From Rhodamnia argentea (Eukaryota; Streptophyta; Magnoliopsida; Myrtales; Myrtaceae), in NCBI RefSeq assembly GCF_020921035.1, contig NC_063160.1, positions 2,190,501-2,254,500 of the forward strand: DNA of 64,000 nucleotides. The letters run 5' to 3'. A program made the translations under genes and the position numbers. The notes beneath the pieces were generated by a model that saw nothing but the letters and a program-made list of their open reading frames with translations, did no database searches and was not told the DNA's origin. Every line of letters begins with the position of its first letter. The first letter of the stretch is position 1. Of this stretch, positions 12,381 to 21,899 are shown in pieces.

Positions 12381-14400
12381 TCCGACGGAAAAGTTGAACA
12401 AAACTTTTTTTTCCCCCACTTGTTGGAACCAAACTAGCGCACGCCATGTTCTAAACTTCCTCGTTACGAAACGAAACTCTTATTCCCTAGTTCAGCACGC
12501 CACGCTCAACTCAAATTCGTCCCCATCCTGAGGCTAGGGGGATAGCACCTAATGAAAACCGCGTGAACCACAAACCCAAAAGGATCCTAGTGGTTTGACC
12601 AAAGTCAACGTTGACCGCCGCTTTTCTTAGATCCTGACCACACGCCGGCCGTCCACGTCAGCACGCATCCGGCGAGCCCTCCCACTCCTAGCGCGTGAAG
12701 GTCCCTTGTGACCAAAGTCTAGCTATTTGGCTAAAAGGATATGCTCTTGAATATCCTTAATATCATGTCAAAATATATAACACAAACATTCTCACAAATG
12801 CTCACGAGCAGCCTTTTGGCCGAAAATCACCGATGTGAACATCGGCAATGCCATATAAGATGGTCGGCATCCACATCAACGATTTCAAGTAAAAATTGAG
12901 CAAAATGGCGAAATTGGAAAATCGTCTCAAAGTTTATAAATTTGTCAAATTGAAAGATTTATGATTGAATTGACGCAACTGCAGCAAGTTCGGGGACTTT
13001 TTTTTTGTATAGTTTACTCGGAAATTATATCTACTCGATTCGGCTTGATTAAACCATTACATTATCGACCCCGCAAAAAAAAATTCCTAGCTCCAACCTC
13101 GACTTAAGGTTTCCAAAAATCTATCAAGCTGGTTTATATTATTCTAGCTAGCAATTAGGAGCTCGTGACTATGTGCACTTCGAACCATGGTGTTTTGGAA
13201 CTATACTTTTCAACAATTTGACCAAATTAAAGCAAAGTCTTATGTCGGGGATTACCTAATTGACTCACGTGGCACCATAAGACTCAAGAAGATTCGGCAA
13301 TAGCTTACATTTTGTTTTTCGTAACCAAGAGATAGTATAAGTATATCTAATCATGGACGTGATATCAATTCTTTTGACCTTTAGAGACACCATGTACGTT
13401 TGAAATCGGAATTTCAGATTAGAAAAGTTAAGAACACAAATTCATGACGAGCAATTAGACGGGAAAGAACCACCGGCCTTTGCTCTCCGGACAAAAATAC
13501 CCACCCGACAACTTTTCCGCCCAAGCGAGCTCGCGTGCCGGTCGACAAGACAAGTGGTTTGACATGTGCAAATTACATGGTGTCTAAAAGAACATTTAGG
13601 ATGCTGACTCATACAGAATAACCCTTTTTCCAATTGTCAATCGAACTGCAATAGCTCGGTTCTGCCCTCCGACAAACGAAACGACAATCCATGAGGTCCC
13701 CCCGGGGACTTCCCTCGCCGTTCGTACGCACCGTCGCCGTCTGCCAAGCTGACCGCCAAGTAAGCTTATTTGGACGGAAAAGCTGACGTGTCTATACTAT
13801 AAAGCTTATCGGTCGTCAGAGGAAATGATGGCGGGAATGTCGGCGTTGAGCCAAGGGTTGGCACCGACGTCTGGAAGCCGGAAAAGCGGTCCACATCCGA
13901 CGGTTCCTTCACAGCCACAACTTGCCTTGCGACCTTTATTCGCCCTTTGACTTTCAAACCAAATCTTTGACCGAACATAAATATAATATGCATATTATAA
14001 AACCTTTTTTTTTTTTTACCCCATACAAGATTTATGGATTTTATTATTTGTGGCCACGTGTCAATGGCCCGCGGGATCCCCACGTAAAAGAACTCTACTT
14101 GATGATCATACCTCGTCTCTCCCTTTTGTTGTTCAATCAATGGATTTATAAAGAGAAAGTGATTGATCTCTGAATTTTGATGGTACGTGCAAGATGGTCA
14201 CTCAAATTTTTAACTTGTCTAATACAATTCCTAAACTTTTAATTTATGTCTAATTTTTGAACTAAATATTGTTTCTAAATTTTGATTGATATGATTATTA
14301 TATTGAATATTTTCATATAATTCAGGGACCATATCGCATATTTAGGAAAAATTCATGAATTACATTACACGTTAAATCAAAATTTATGGATCATGTTTGT
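12381..14400. other. Intergenic upstream of the ERF gene
   Basis: 12820-13010 carries one long-TIR arm ('gccgaaaatcaccgatgtg', 'attgaattgac'). Several CACGTG-type cores occur (for example near 14055). No coding exon found. Confidence 0.35.
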
Positions 14401-14412
14401 CATTATCTCATT

Positions 14413-14420
14413 TATAAATA
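14413..14420 (+). promoter_or_regulatory. TATA box candidate of the ABR1-like gene
   Basis: TATAAATA lies 225 bp upstream of the start codon. A plausible core promoter if the 5' UTR is about 190 nt; a weaker TTATATTAG is at about 14585. Confidence 0.4.
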
Positions 14421-14628
14421 GTATTTTTTTTTTGTCAAAACATTTATAAGTAGTATTAAATGAATAAGTTTCTTTAGGCGCGTGAAAAAAATACTATTTT
14501 TCTGCCGACGGATATCGAGAACTCTCAAAGCTTAAGGCGGCGTGCGTTGAATTGTTCGCAAAGCAACGGCTTTGATCTTCTGTCCTTATATTAGACTTGC
14601 CAAAACTTAAAGAGATTTGTCACACGCG

Positions 14629-14634
14629 CACGTG
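14629..14634 (+). promoter_or_regulatory. G-box/ABRE-like CACGTG
   Basis: CACGTG inside CGCGCACGTGAAGG, 11 bp before the ATG. ABR1-type genes respond to ABA and stress, and ABRE cores share this motif. Its position in the 5' UTR makes function uncertain. Confidence 0.3.
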
Positions 14635-14644
14635 AAGGAATTGG

Positions 14645-16048
14645 ATGGTACTTTTGCTCGGTTATGATCTGAAGGTGGCGAATCCAAGCGGAAAGGGCAG
14701 CAAGGAGGACGGCGTCGAGGCGGAGGAGGAGGAGGACAGAGACTTCCATGCATGGCTCAACTACCGGCTGCCGTCTCCGCCTCTTGAGCCCTCTCTTGCT
14801 TCCGGACCTTCAGCTTCATCGGCGTTCAGCAGACAGCGAGAAATGTCCGCAATGGTTTCCGCTCTGCGCCGCGTCGTTTCTGGAACAGTATTGCCAGGCG
14901 ATGATCAGCAGCAGCAGTTGGATTTGGGGGAAGGGTATTGCGGCGGCGGCGGTTCGGCATCGTTGCTCGGTCGGTCCAGCTCTTTGGATTCCGTCGGTGC
15001 TGGACAGAAGAGAGGAAGGGAAGATTCGACCTCGTCGTCTGAGTTCTTGGTATCTGAGCTTCCGCGAGTTCGTGGCGATCATGCGCAGGCAGGCTCGTCG
15101 TCATCATCAGGTGCCAGAGGTAAAGCTTATTAAGGGAATCACGAATTAGCTTGCCTGTGATGTTTAGATCAGGAACATAATCTCCCATCTTCACTAGCTC
15201 TCCATGCTAAAAATAAGTGAAGAACTTTTCAGCAGGTTCATACGAAAAAAAGTTCGTAGAATTTCGGCGGCGCGTGAATTTCACGAATAGCTATAGTACG
15301 ATTCGATTTCGATACAAGATCCTCTTTCATACCTCATGATATGCACAGCTAGAAAAGCGAAAATGGATTCTATACGAACGGGCCGCAATCACCAAGAGTT
15401 TTTTCTAGCATAAGATTATGAAATTGATCTTCTTCCTTCAGTTGCAGAAGGTCACGCAGGCTCAACAACTGTTCAGACAGCAAAAGCAGATCAACCAACA
15501 CATGGTGCTCCTCCAACGTATGAATACACCTACGAGGCCCCGACACCGGCGGCAGTGACATTGAACCCGACTCCAAGGAGGAAATACAGAGGAGTGAGAC
15601 AGCGCCCGTGGGGGAAGTGGGCGGCCGAGATACGAGATCCATTCAAGGCCTCAAGGGTGTGGCTCGGCACATTCGACACGGCCGAGGCGGCCGCTCGGGC
15701 CTATGACGAGGCCGCCCTCCGGTTCAGAGCCAACAAAGCCAAGCTTAACTTCCCCGAGAACGTCCGACTCCGGCAACAACCGGCTCCTGCAGCCTCTGCG
15801 GCCAATCCCCCAGAAACCCACTTCGCCGTTTCCCATGAGTTGCCGGCTTCTGGCAATCCCAACCCAGTTGGCTGCGACGGGCAGACTTCTTCGCAGTGGT
15901 ATCTTGAAAATAATTTCCACGATGTCCATCAAGAGCGAGCTGAGAGACGACCCATGAGTTTGTATGAGCAGATGTTGTGGTCCAACTCGTTGCTGGGGAT
16001 GCAGCTTCCGCCATCTTTCTCGCTCTCTCCTCCTCCTCCTCCTCCTCT

Positions 16049-16085
<37 letters not shown>

Positions 16086-16241
16086 AGTTCAGTGCTCGCG
16101 CCAGCTCCGAGCTCTTCTCTTTTCACGTCTTCTCGGCTGATCGCGACGGACTCCCAAGAGGGTCGGACAGGTGGCGGAGCGGCTGTTTTTCATCTGCCTC
16201 CATGGTCAGATTCTAGCCATCGCAGTTCTTCTCCTGGATAG
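14645..16241 (+). CDS. ABR1-like AP2/ERF transcription factor (group X)
   Basis: DNA-binding transcription factor acting in the nucleus. ABR1 and its relatives bind GCC-box or related sites in ABA, stress and wound responses. Proposed exons are 14645-15119 and 15442-16241, 424 residues. The donor AGAG|GTAAAG and acceptor TTCCTTCAG|TTG join in phase (1 nt + 2 nt). Exon 1 is acidic (EAEEEEDRD) and carries [10 protein letters not shown] and GQKRGRE, both ABR1-like. After the intron come a YEYTYE motif and one AP2 domain from about residue 206 to 264, with [19 protein letters not shown] (Ala14/Asp19 of the ERF subfamily) and LNFPENVRL. The tail has LYEQM, a Pro run and a Ser run, and ends [15 protein letters not shown] damaged second copy lies 5.5 kb downstream. 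Family assignment is firm; the exact orthologue is inferred. Confidence 0.9.
16026..16086 (+). repeat. Coding microsatellite (CTC)n(CAT)n
   Basis: A CTC/CCT run followed by about eleven CAT/TCA units inside exon 2 of the ABR1-like gene. It encodes six prolines, Leu-Pro, then thirteen serines. It also makes misleading Met-, Ile- and Asp-rich ORFs in other frames. Length polymorphism would change the protein without a frameshift. Confidence 0.85.
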
Positions 16242-16734
16242 GATTCTTCATCGTCTTTTCTTCTGTCTTTTTTGAATTTACAGTTTGTATTTAGTATCCA
16301 TTTTGATTAAGCACAGACATGTCGACAGAACATTGAAAAGAACGATAGAATCTGAGAGAGATTTATTTTTATTTTCTTTGCTGTTTTGTTGAATCCTCCT
16401 ACGACACCCTTCCGAGGTATGAACACGAAACCATTCTTCGGAAGTCTCTTGCTGAGGAAGCTGTTCTTTGGCATCGATCGCTTATCCAGAATTATCGTCG
16501 TCGTATGGAAAGAGGCCGTTTTTTGAATTTGAAAACCGTAAAAGCGCACGTGACGTTCTTCTCTCCCCCGGCTCTCGCGGATCATGTCAAACTCTTAGAA
16601 TGTCAGAGAGATTGAGTTGAACGGCCGTGGAATCTTCGCATGCACGGTCAAAAGAAGGGAGTTCCCTCTAGAAAGTCAAACCTGTTGCTCAATTTGGATA
16701 ACGCACCGTTTCCAGCTCGTTGAATTGTGGAGAG

Positions 16735-16910
16735 GATTGCCCCATGGTCACTTTTCCCATCTGGAAAGAGAGAGATACCCCACTTTTGGAGGAATTAAGA
16801 GGGAATGGGGTGGGAGCCCGTAAGGAGAGAGCAGGGTTTCGCAACCTACACACGACATATAGCATGCACAGTGTGTATTGTAGAGTAGAATAGGATAGGA
16901 TAAAACCAGA
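16735..16910 (+). mobile_element. SINE-like element, copy A
   Basis: Shares 'gaatggggtggga', 'gtaaggagagagca', 'tttcgcaacctacacac' and 'tgtattgtagagtaga' with the reverse complement of 44640-44825. The partner has an intact B-box-like GGCTCGAATCC and an A-rich tail, which suggests a tRNA-derived SINE. This copy has a degraded B box. Confidence 0.45.
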
Positions 16911-16911
16911 C

Positions 16912-16976
16912 AAAGAAAAAAGAACGAGGAAGAATTCTACTAACAAAGAAAAAAGAACGAGGAAGAATTCTACCAA
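16912..16976 (+). repeat. Tandem duplication, 33-bp unit x2
   Basis: Two adjacent near-identical units built on AAAGAAAAAAGAACGAGGA followed by AGAATTCTAC. Directly after SINE copy A. Confidence 0.8.
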
Positions 16977-17089
16977 TAAATAAAATTGTGGTACAGAAAC
17001 ACAACTAATTTTTTTTTGGGTCGAAAGAACACAACTAATTGAAGATAGAGCAATTACCCAAAATTTATATTTTTGTCAAATCAATTTTA

Positions 17090-17290
17090 GACCTTTTTAA
17101 TTTTGTTAGTTGAGTCATAAATCTTTTGATACTTTGTCAATTGAGTCCAATTGATCAATTTTAGCCGAAAATCGCTAACATGGACACCGAATGTCCTACA
17201 TGACACAACTTGCGCTGATGTGGACAGTTTCTTATAATTTTTTAGCAAACGAATTTCTTTATTTATTATTTTTATTTCTTTTTTTCCCCC
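17090..17290 (+). repeat. Solitary long-TIR arm (Mutator-like family)
   Basis: Shows 'gtcaattgagtcc', 'gccgaaaatcgctaacatgg' and 'gctgatgtggaca', the same phrases as the arms at 6040-7060, 12820-13010 and 37090-37150. Only one arm is seen. Confidence 0.45.
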
Positions 17291-18317
17291 TTTTTTCAAT
17301 TATTAAAAAAAATCCGACAGAGTTTGTGGATTTATGACCGGGAAACTTGATATCCATATCCGAAATATATCACTATTAAGAAACCATTTTTCTCCATTAT
17401 GGATCACGGACCATGGATCGTGGTGGAGGATCGATCGCGGGTCGGGTCATGGATGGGGATCATATGGATTGTGGCAGAGGATCATGAGGTCCTCGCATAA
17501 TTACTAGCTCTATTAGGGTTAGCAACGGTTTTCTAGGATTCTTGAAGTTGCCCTTGCTGTGTAAAAACTATTGAGATTACCAAGAATAAGTCTTCACATG
17601 ACACAACGATCACAATTTCATACCTGGCTTCTAATAAGTAATAACTGCTAAGTCTTTATGATTTTTATGATCCTTTGATATTGAGTGTTTTTTCAATCTT
17701 ATGTTTGAGACTTCGGAGCTTTATGATCGGAGATTCGCAATGCATAAAAGTTTCGAATAAATGGTTACCGCTGTGAATTTGGGATTATCTAAGAAAACTA
17801 TTGTTTATCGCAAAATAACATAATAACAGACTTTACAAATACCCGATGAGAACCTATCTGCTTTAGCGGGGCGGGTTTGGGATACTGTATATATCAGAAC
17901 CGACAATAAGTCTAGGATGAGCCTGTGAAGTAGCCGAAAATGCGATCGAATTGGGACGACATTGGACCTCCCAAACCCATTTTGCTTCCATCTCAACGTC
18001 GGAGCGGTCCATGTTTGCGGTGTTTTCCGATTCGGGCAAGTTCGATCCGGGTCGGCACGAGAAGTGAGACGCATCGAGTTGGCCTTGTGGCAAGACCACA
18101 AAGGCTATTGGATTTATGTCTGAAAAGGGAAATCTTGAAAAGTTGTCGAGAGCTGCATAGCTTGATCTTGTTCGAGCTCACTCGGGTTTAGTGCGCGCGC
18201 GATTGTTTAACGGGTTGCAAGTCTATGCGGAATGCATTTTGAGTATTATTCTCTCTTATTTGTATATCCGTGTCATCTTCCCACCAAAATCTTCAAAGTT
18301 CATAGCCTTCTAGTTCC

Positions 18318-18593
18318 AATAATTGGTATTAAAGCTAGCAATGGTATCCATCAATTCCATTCAACGACAACTTCCAAAGTTGAACGGAAGAAATTTCAAT
18401 AACCGGTCCGTCCGGATGAAAAATTCTTTCCGAATCGCTAAGATTTGTGGAACTTGATGGAGACTGGTTATACCAAAGTGGCCGATGCTGAAGCACTCAA
18501 TGCTTTGAAAAAGAATGGGAAAGATTCGTTGGTGAAGTCCTAAAAGAAGGATCGAAAAGCATTGTATGCAATCTTTCAAGCCACTATTGACAT
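18318..18593 (+). pseudogene. Copia retrotransposon gag start, frameshifted
   Basis: A primer-site-like TGGTATTAAAGC (18324-18335) is followed by ATG at 18341 and a copia gag beginning: LPKLNGRNFNN.SVRMK, then after a frameshift DLWNLMETGYTKVADAEAL, a stop, and KKDRKALYAIFQATI. These are hallmarks of the UBN2-type copia gag N-terminus (LNG.NF..W, LW.L.E.GY, KKD.KA). At least one frameshift and two in-frame stops are visible and nothing of pol follows, so it is dead. Confidence 0.75.
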
Positions 18594-18904
18594 CTAAATT
18601 TTGACCAATTCATTTAGACAATTATTGCATAGCAAATTTGATGGAATTAATCCCGCGGCGGTGAAGAGTTGCCAAGCCCATTATCCTTTTCTATTTTGGT
18701 CGAGCAGTCAGCAGCCCATTAACCTTGGAATGGCCAAAAATCCATGAAAAATTCCGGGGTACCACTGAAGGTTTCGGATGGGGGAATTTGGCACTTTGCA
18801 CGTATTCTTTGAACAATATGTCTTTATTTTAAAACAGGAAGAGGGCACCTTTTAAAGATCTTCACGCGTCAAAAGAAAAGAACCTACAAGGGTGAGTCAA
18901 GAAC

Positions 18905-19760
18905 AAAATCATAGGGCTCGTTCATTTCGCAGAAAATAGGTATTTCTGAATCTAGAAAGTCTTTTTCGGGAAAATGACAATATTTTTCGGTGTTCGATTG
19001 AAACCCGAAAATAGCTTGGAAAATATTTTCCGCCGCTCGGTACGAAAAATCATATTTGATTTTTCTCCATACACTCCTTTTAATAAATTTGATTTTTGTT
19101 TTTATTTGTTTATTATCTTTTTCATTTTTCTTTTTTTAAACTATTCTATATTTTTTTGCTTTTTCTCTTTTCTTTTAAATTTTTTCCTAATTCCTTTTTT
19201 CTCTTTTTTTTTTTAATTTTTCCTCTCTTCTTTGGCCTGTTGCCGGTCATGGCCTTGGCCAGAGACCGGCCTAAGAAGAAGGAAAAAGAAAAGAAAAAAT
19301 CAATAATGAGAAAAAGATTTTTTCTTTTTGAGAAAAGAAAAACATTTTTCCTCATCTTTCCTTCCTCCACTCTTTCACATTTCTTTTCTTTTTAAGCATT
19401 TCTTATTTTATTTTTATTGTTTATTTTACAAAAATTGGAATTTTTTATCTTTATTTTTTCATTTTTCCCCTCTTCTTCGGCTAGTCGCAAGCCGTGGTCA
19501 GAGATCGGCGTAAGAAGAAGGAAAAAGACAAGAAAATTTTATTTTTATTCAAAAAAAGAAAGAAGAAAAGAGAAAACATAAAAAATTTCCTAATTTTTTA
19601 AATAAAAATAAAATAATCAATAATTAAAAGGAAAAGAAATGTGAAAGATTGAAGGAAGGAAAGATGAGGGAAAATGTTTTTCTTTTCTCAAAAAGAGAAA
19701 TCATTTTCTCATTATTGAAGATTTTTAGCTATAAAAGAAAAGATGGCTCCAAGACTTCAA
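18905..19760. repeat. Foldback element with long inverted repeat
   Basis: About 90 bp at 19304-19397 recurs inverted at 19630-19718 with few mismatches (AGAAAAGAAAAACATTTTT, CTCATCTTTCCTTCCT). The spacer holds two direct copies of a GC-rich block ending AAGAAGAAGGAAAAAGA (19230-19290 and 19480-19530). Strand asymmetry is extreme, pyrimidine-rich then purine-rich, which creates Phe/Lys-rich false ORFs. The RNA would form a long hairpin. Confidence 0.65.
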
Positions 19761-20019
19761 GTTCTAACCCCCTAAAAGACCACAATAAGTATGACTACTC
19801 AACATTAGTTTTAAATCATAATTACTAGAATTAAACACAAATAATTAATGAAAAATCTCACCACACGTATTCCCATCACTTCAACTTGTCAATTGCATGC
19901 ATTGTTAATCTCCACATTAACATCCTCCATATCTAACAAAAAGAAGATATTAAATGGAACATTCATTCACTCATTAGACATAGGAAAGAATTACAAGACG
20001 AAAATATATGGACTTACCT

Positions 20020-20625
20020 AACTCAAACTTTTCTGCATTCTTGTTGCACTCTTCAACATTAATGGGCTCAAGAACCGCTCTCAACCAATTTTGTGTAAAT
20101 CAAAGCTTCCATGACTCTTAAGAGTCAAAGAACTTCGAAAGCCATCAAGCATACGACTTGAGTATAAAGCAAAGGTAGTTACAAGAATAGACAAAATATA
20201 CCAAGACATTAAAGATAGGATTTTAAATTTTTGGCCAACAGTGTTCCACCACATCAAAATGTCGAGCTCACGAGTATCCTCACGTTCGGCTTTAAGATAT
20301 TGATCAAGCTCAAATAAGTTGTCATCATAATTGTTTTTTTCTCCTCGTCACCAAAGGCATCATATCGCTCTTGCACATAGAAATCCAAATCGAATTCTTT
20401 CCCTTGGTTTCCCTAATTGAAATCAAGATCAGAACTACTAACGTTACTAGTACACTCACAAGTTCACCACCCGAATTTTTGTCACAAGAACCAAGAGAAG
20501 ATTTCTCATAAAATTTAAAGGAACGTTCTGGGGCAAACTTCACCTTATCAAACATCTCATCAACTTTCTCACTATCATCATAAATGAGTCTATAACAATA
20601 CCTCACATACTTCCAACTTTTTTAT
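20020..20625 (-). pseudogene. hAT transposase C-terminal fragment
   Basis: Read on the minus strand: WKYVRYCYRLIYDDSEKVD and MFDKVKF, then LDQYLKAE, EDTRELDILMWWNTVGQKF, ILSLMSWYILSILVTT, MLDGFRSSL, and finally LEPINVEECNKNAEKFEL. This is the order of the hAT (Ac/RICESLEEPER type) C-terminal dimerisation region, whose hallmark is LD.YL...(EFDIL.WW)..N...FPILS.MA.DIL.IP.ST. Frameshifts separate the parts, and the upstream two thirds of the transposase are absent. The fragment ends exactly where the duplicated ERF segment begins (20626), so it probably marks a rearrangement junction. Confidence 0.85.
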
Positions 20626-20900
20626 GGTGCCATAGGTAAATAGAATCACAAGTTAGCTCCCCTATGATTTCTAGATTAGAACATAATCTCTCAACTTCAC
20701 TAGCTTCTATGCTAAGAAATTAGTGAAGAACTGTTCTTAGCTTTCATTCCAAAAGCATAGCTGGAGTGGTCTCAGGTAAACAAATGAGTTTTATTAACGT
20801 CATAACAATCAAGAAGATGAGCACAAGGGGACAATGTGGACGTGCACTTCAAGAGACATGGGCTTTTTAAGTTCTGCTTCTCCACGATCAGTCCTAGCTC

Positions 20901-20909
20901 TATTTATAG
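20901..20909 (+). promoter_or_regulatory. TATA-like box upstream of the truncated ERF copy
   Basis: TATTTATAG within AGCTCTATTTATAGTGGAAT, 158 bp before the likely ATG at 21067. It lies in the stretch that has no counterpart in the intact gene, so it could be a newly acquired promoter. Confidence 0.4.
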
Positions 20910-21066
20910 TGGAATTCCTCCTTTTCTGCAGCAGCCATTCTGGACAGTCCCTTCCATCTTCAGCCCACCAATCATGACTCAGCCAACCATTCTGACTATT
21001 TTCTGGAGACTTGCGAAGCAGCACATCCGCTCTTCATCTTCTTCTTCTTCCGGTTAAAAGAAGGTC

Positions 21067-21681
21067 ATGCAGCCTCAACAACTGTTCAGACAGCAAAAGG
21101 CATTGACAATGGACCCAACTCCAAGAAGAAAATACAGAGGAGTGAGGCAGAGGCCGTGGGGGAAATGGGCGGCCGAGATAAGAGACCCGCTGAAGGCCTC
21201 GAGGGTGTGGCTTGGCACGTTCGACACGGCCGAGGCGGCGGCTCGGGCTTATGACCAGGCTGCCCTACGGATCAAACGCAACAAGGCTAAGCTCAACTTC
21301 CCCGAGAACGTCCGGCTCCCGCCACAACCGCCTCCCACAGCCTCTGCGGCTGATCCTGCACCGACCTGCCTCGCCGTTCCTGACGAGTTGCCCGCTTCTG
21401 GCAATTCCAACGCCGCTAACTGCGACGGGCAGACTCCTGTGCAGCGGGTTCTTCAAGAGAATTTCAGTGAATACCACAGCGATCTTCTTCTTCTTCAAGA
21501 ACGAGGGCAGAGACGAGCCTCGAGTCTGTATGAGCAGATGGCGTGGTCCGGCTCGTTGTTGGGGACGCAGCTTCAGTCATCTTTCTCGCCCTCCTCCTCT
21601 TCTCCTCCACCATCATCATCGAGTTCAGGGCTTGCACAAGCTCCAAGCTCTTCTCTTGTCATGCCTTCACGGCGGATCTAG
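21067..21681 (+). CDS. ERF paralogue lacking exon 1, C-terminally truncated
   Basis: Tandem copy of exon 2 of the ABR1-like gene, 204 codons from ATG 21067. The AP2 domain is complete from about residue 22 to 80 ([29 protein letters not shown]), with FRA changed to IKR near its end. Exon 1 is absent. The acceptor CAG of the parent is changed (CCGGTTAAAAG), and a net 65-nt loss before the domain means the leader is read in another frame ([10 protein letters not shown]). LYEQM is kept. A TAG at 21679 stops translation 33 codons early; the downstream frame remains open to the parental stop at 21783. It could act as a short DNA-binding competitor of the parent, or be a recent pseudogene. Expression is unknown. 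Confidence 0.55.
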   Translation: MQPQQLFRQQKALTMDPTPRRKYRGVRQRPWGKWAAEIRDPLKASRVWLGTFDTAEAAARAYDQAALRIKRNKAKLNFPENVRLPPQPPPTASAADPAPTCLAVPDELPASGNSNAANCDGQTPVQRVLQENFSEYHSDLLLLQERGQRRASSLYEQMAWSGSLLGTQLQSSFSPSSSSPPPSSSSSGLAQAPSSSLVMPSRRI

Positions 21682-21783
21682 ATTGTGAGGTCACGAGAGG
21701 GTCAGATAAGTGGTGGAGCAGCTGAGTTTTCTCCGCCTCCATGGACAGGTTCTAGCCATTGCAGTTCTTCTGGTTCTGGATAG
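21682..21783 (+). pseudogene. Former C-terminal tail of the ERF copy
   Basis: After the early TAG the same frame reads on for 33 codons with PPPWTGSSHCSSSGSG before TAG at 21781. This aligns with the [14 protein letters not shown] end of the intact gene. The tail is preserved but untranslated, so the stop looks recent. Confidence 0.75.
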
Positions 21784-21899
21784 GATTTTTCTTTTCCTTT
21801 TTCTTTCTGTTTTTTTTTTTCATTTGCAGTTGTATGTGGCTATTTTAAATTTTGATTAGCTCAGACATGTTGACAAAAATTGAAAAGAATGATGGCAGC

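Larger units (their letters stand above)
15110..18120 (+). repeat. Segmental duplication, copy 1 (contains intact ERF exon 2)
   Basis: Starting at GGTGCC near the end of exon 1, similarity to 20626 onward runs through the intron start, exon 2, the 3' flank (both have a 'cagacatgt.gacaga/aaa' stretch) and, after interruptions, a block at 17580-18110 that resembles 23390-24225 (shared 'caatttcatacct', 'caatgcataaa', 'gattgtttatcgc'-type phrases, 'gaaggctattgg'). Copy 1 has a SINE (16735-16910) and a long-TIR arm (17090-17290) inserted. Confidence 0.6.

Noticed and set aside
15745-16216. ORFs with long Met, Asp or Ile runs
   Set aside because: Alternative frames of the CAT microsatellite in the ABR1-like exon 2.
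19096-19395. Phe-rich ORFs resembling membrane proteins
   Set aside because: Low-complexity pyrimidine tract of a foldback element.
20836-21057. 73-codon ORF directly upstream and in frame with the truncated ERF copy
   Set aside because: A stop (TAA at 21055) separates it from the ERF frame and its sequence matches no ERF N-terminus. It is treated as 5' flank.
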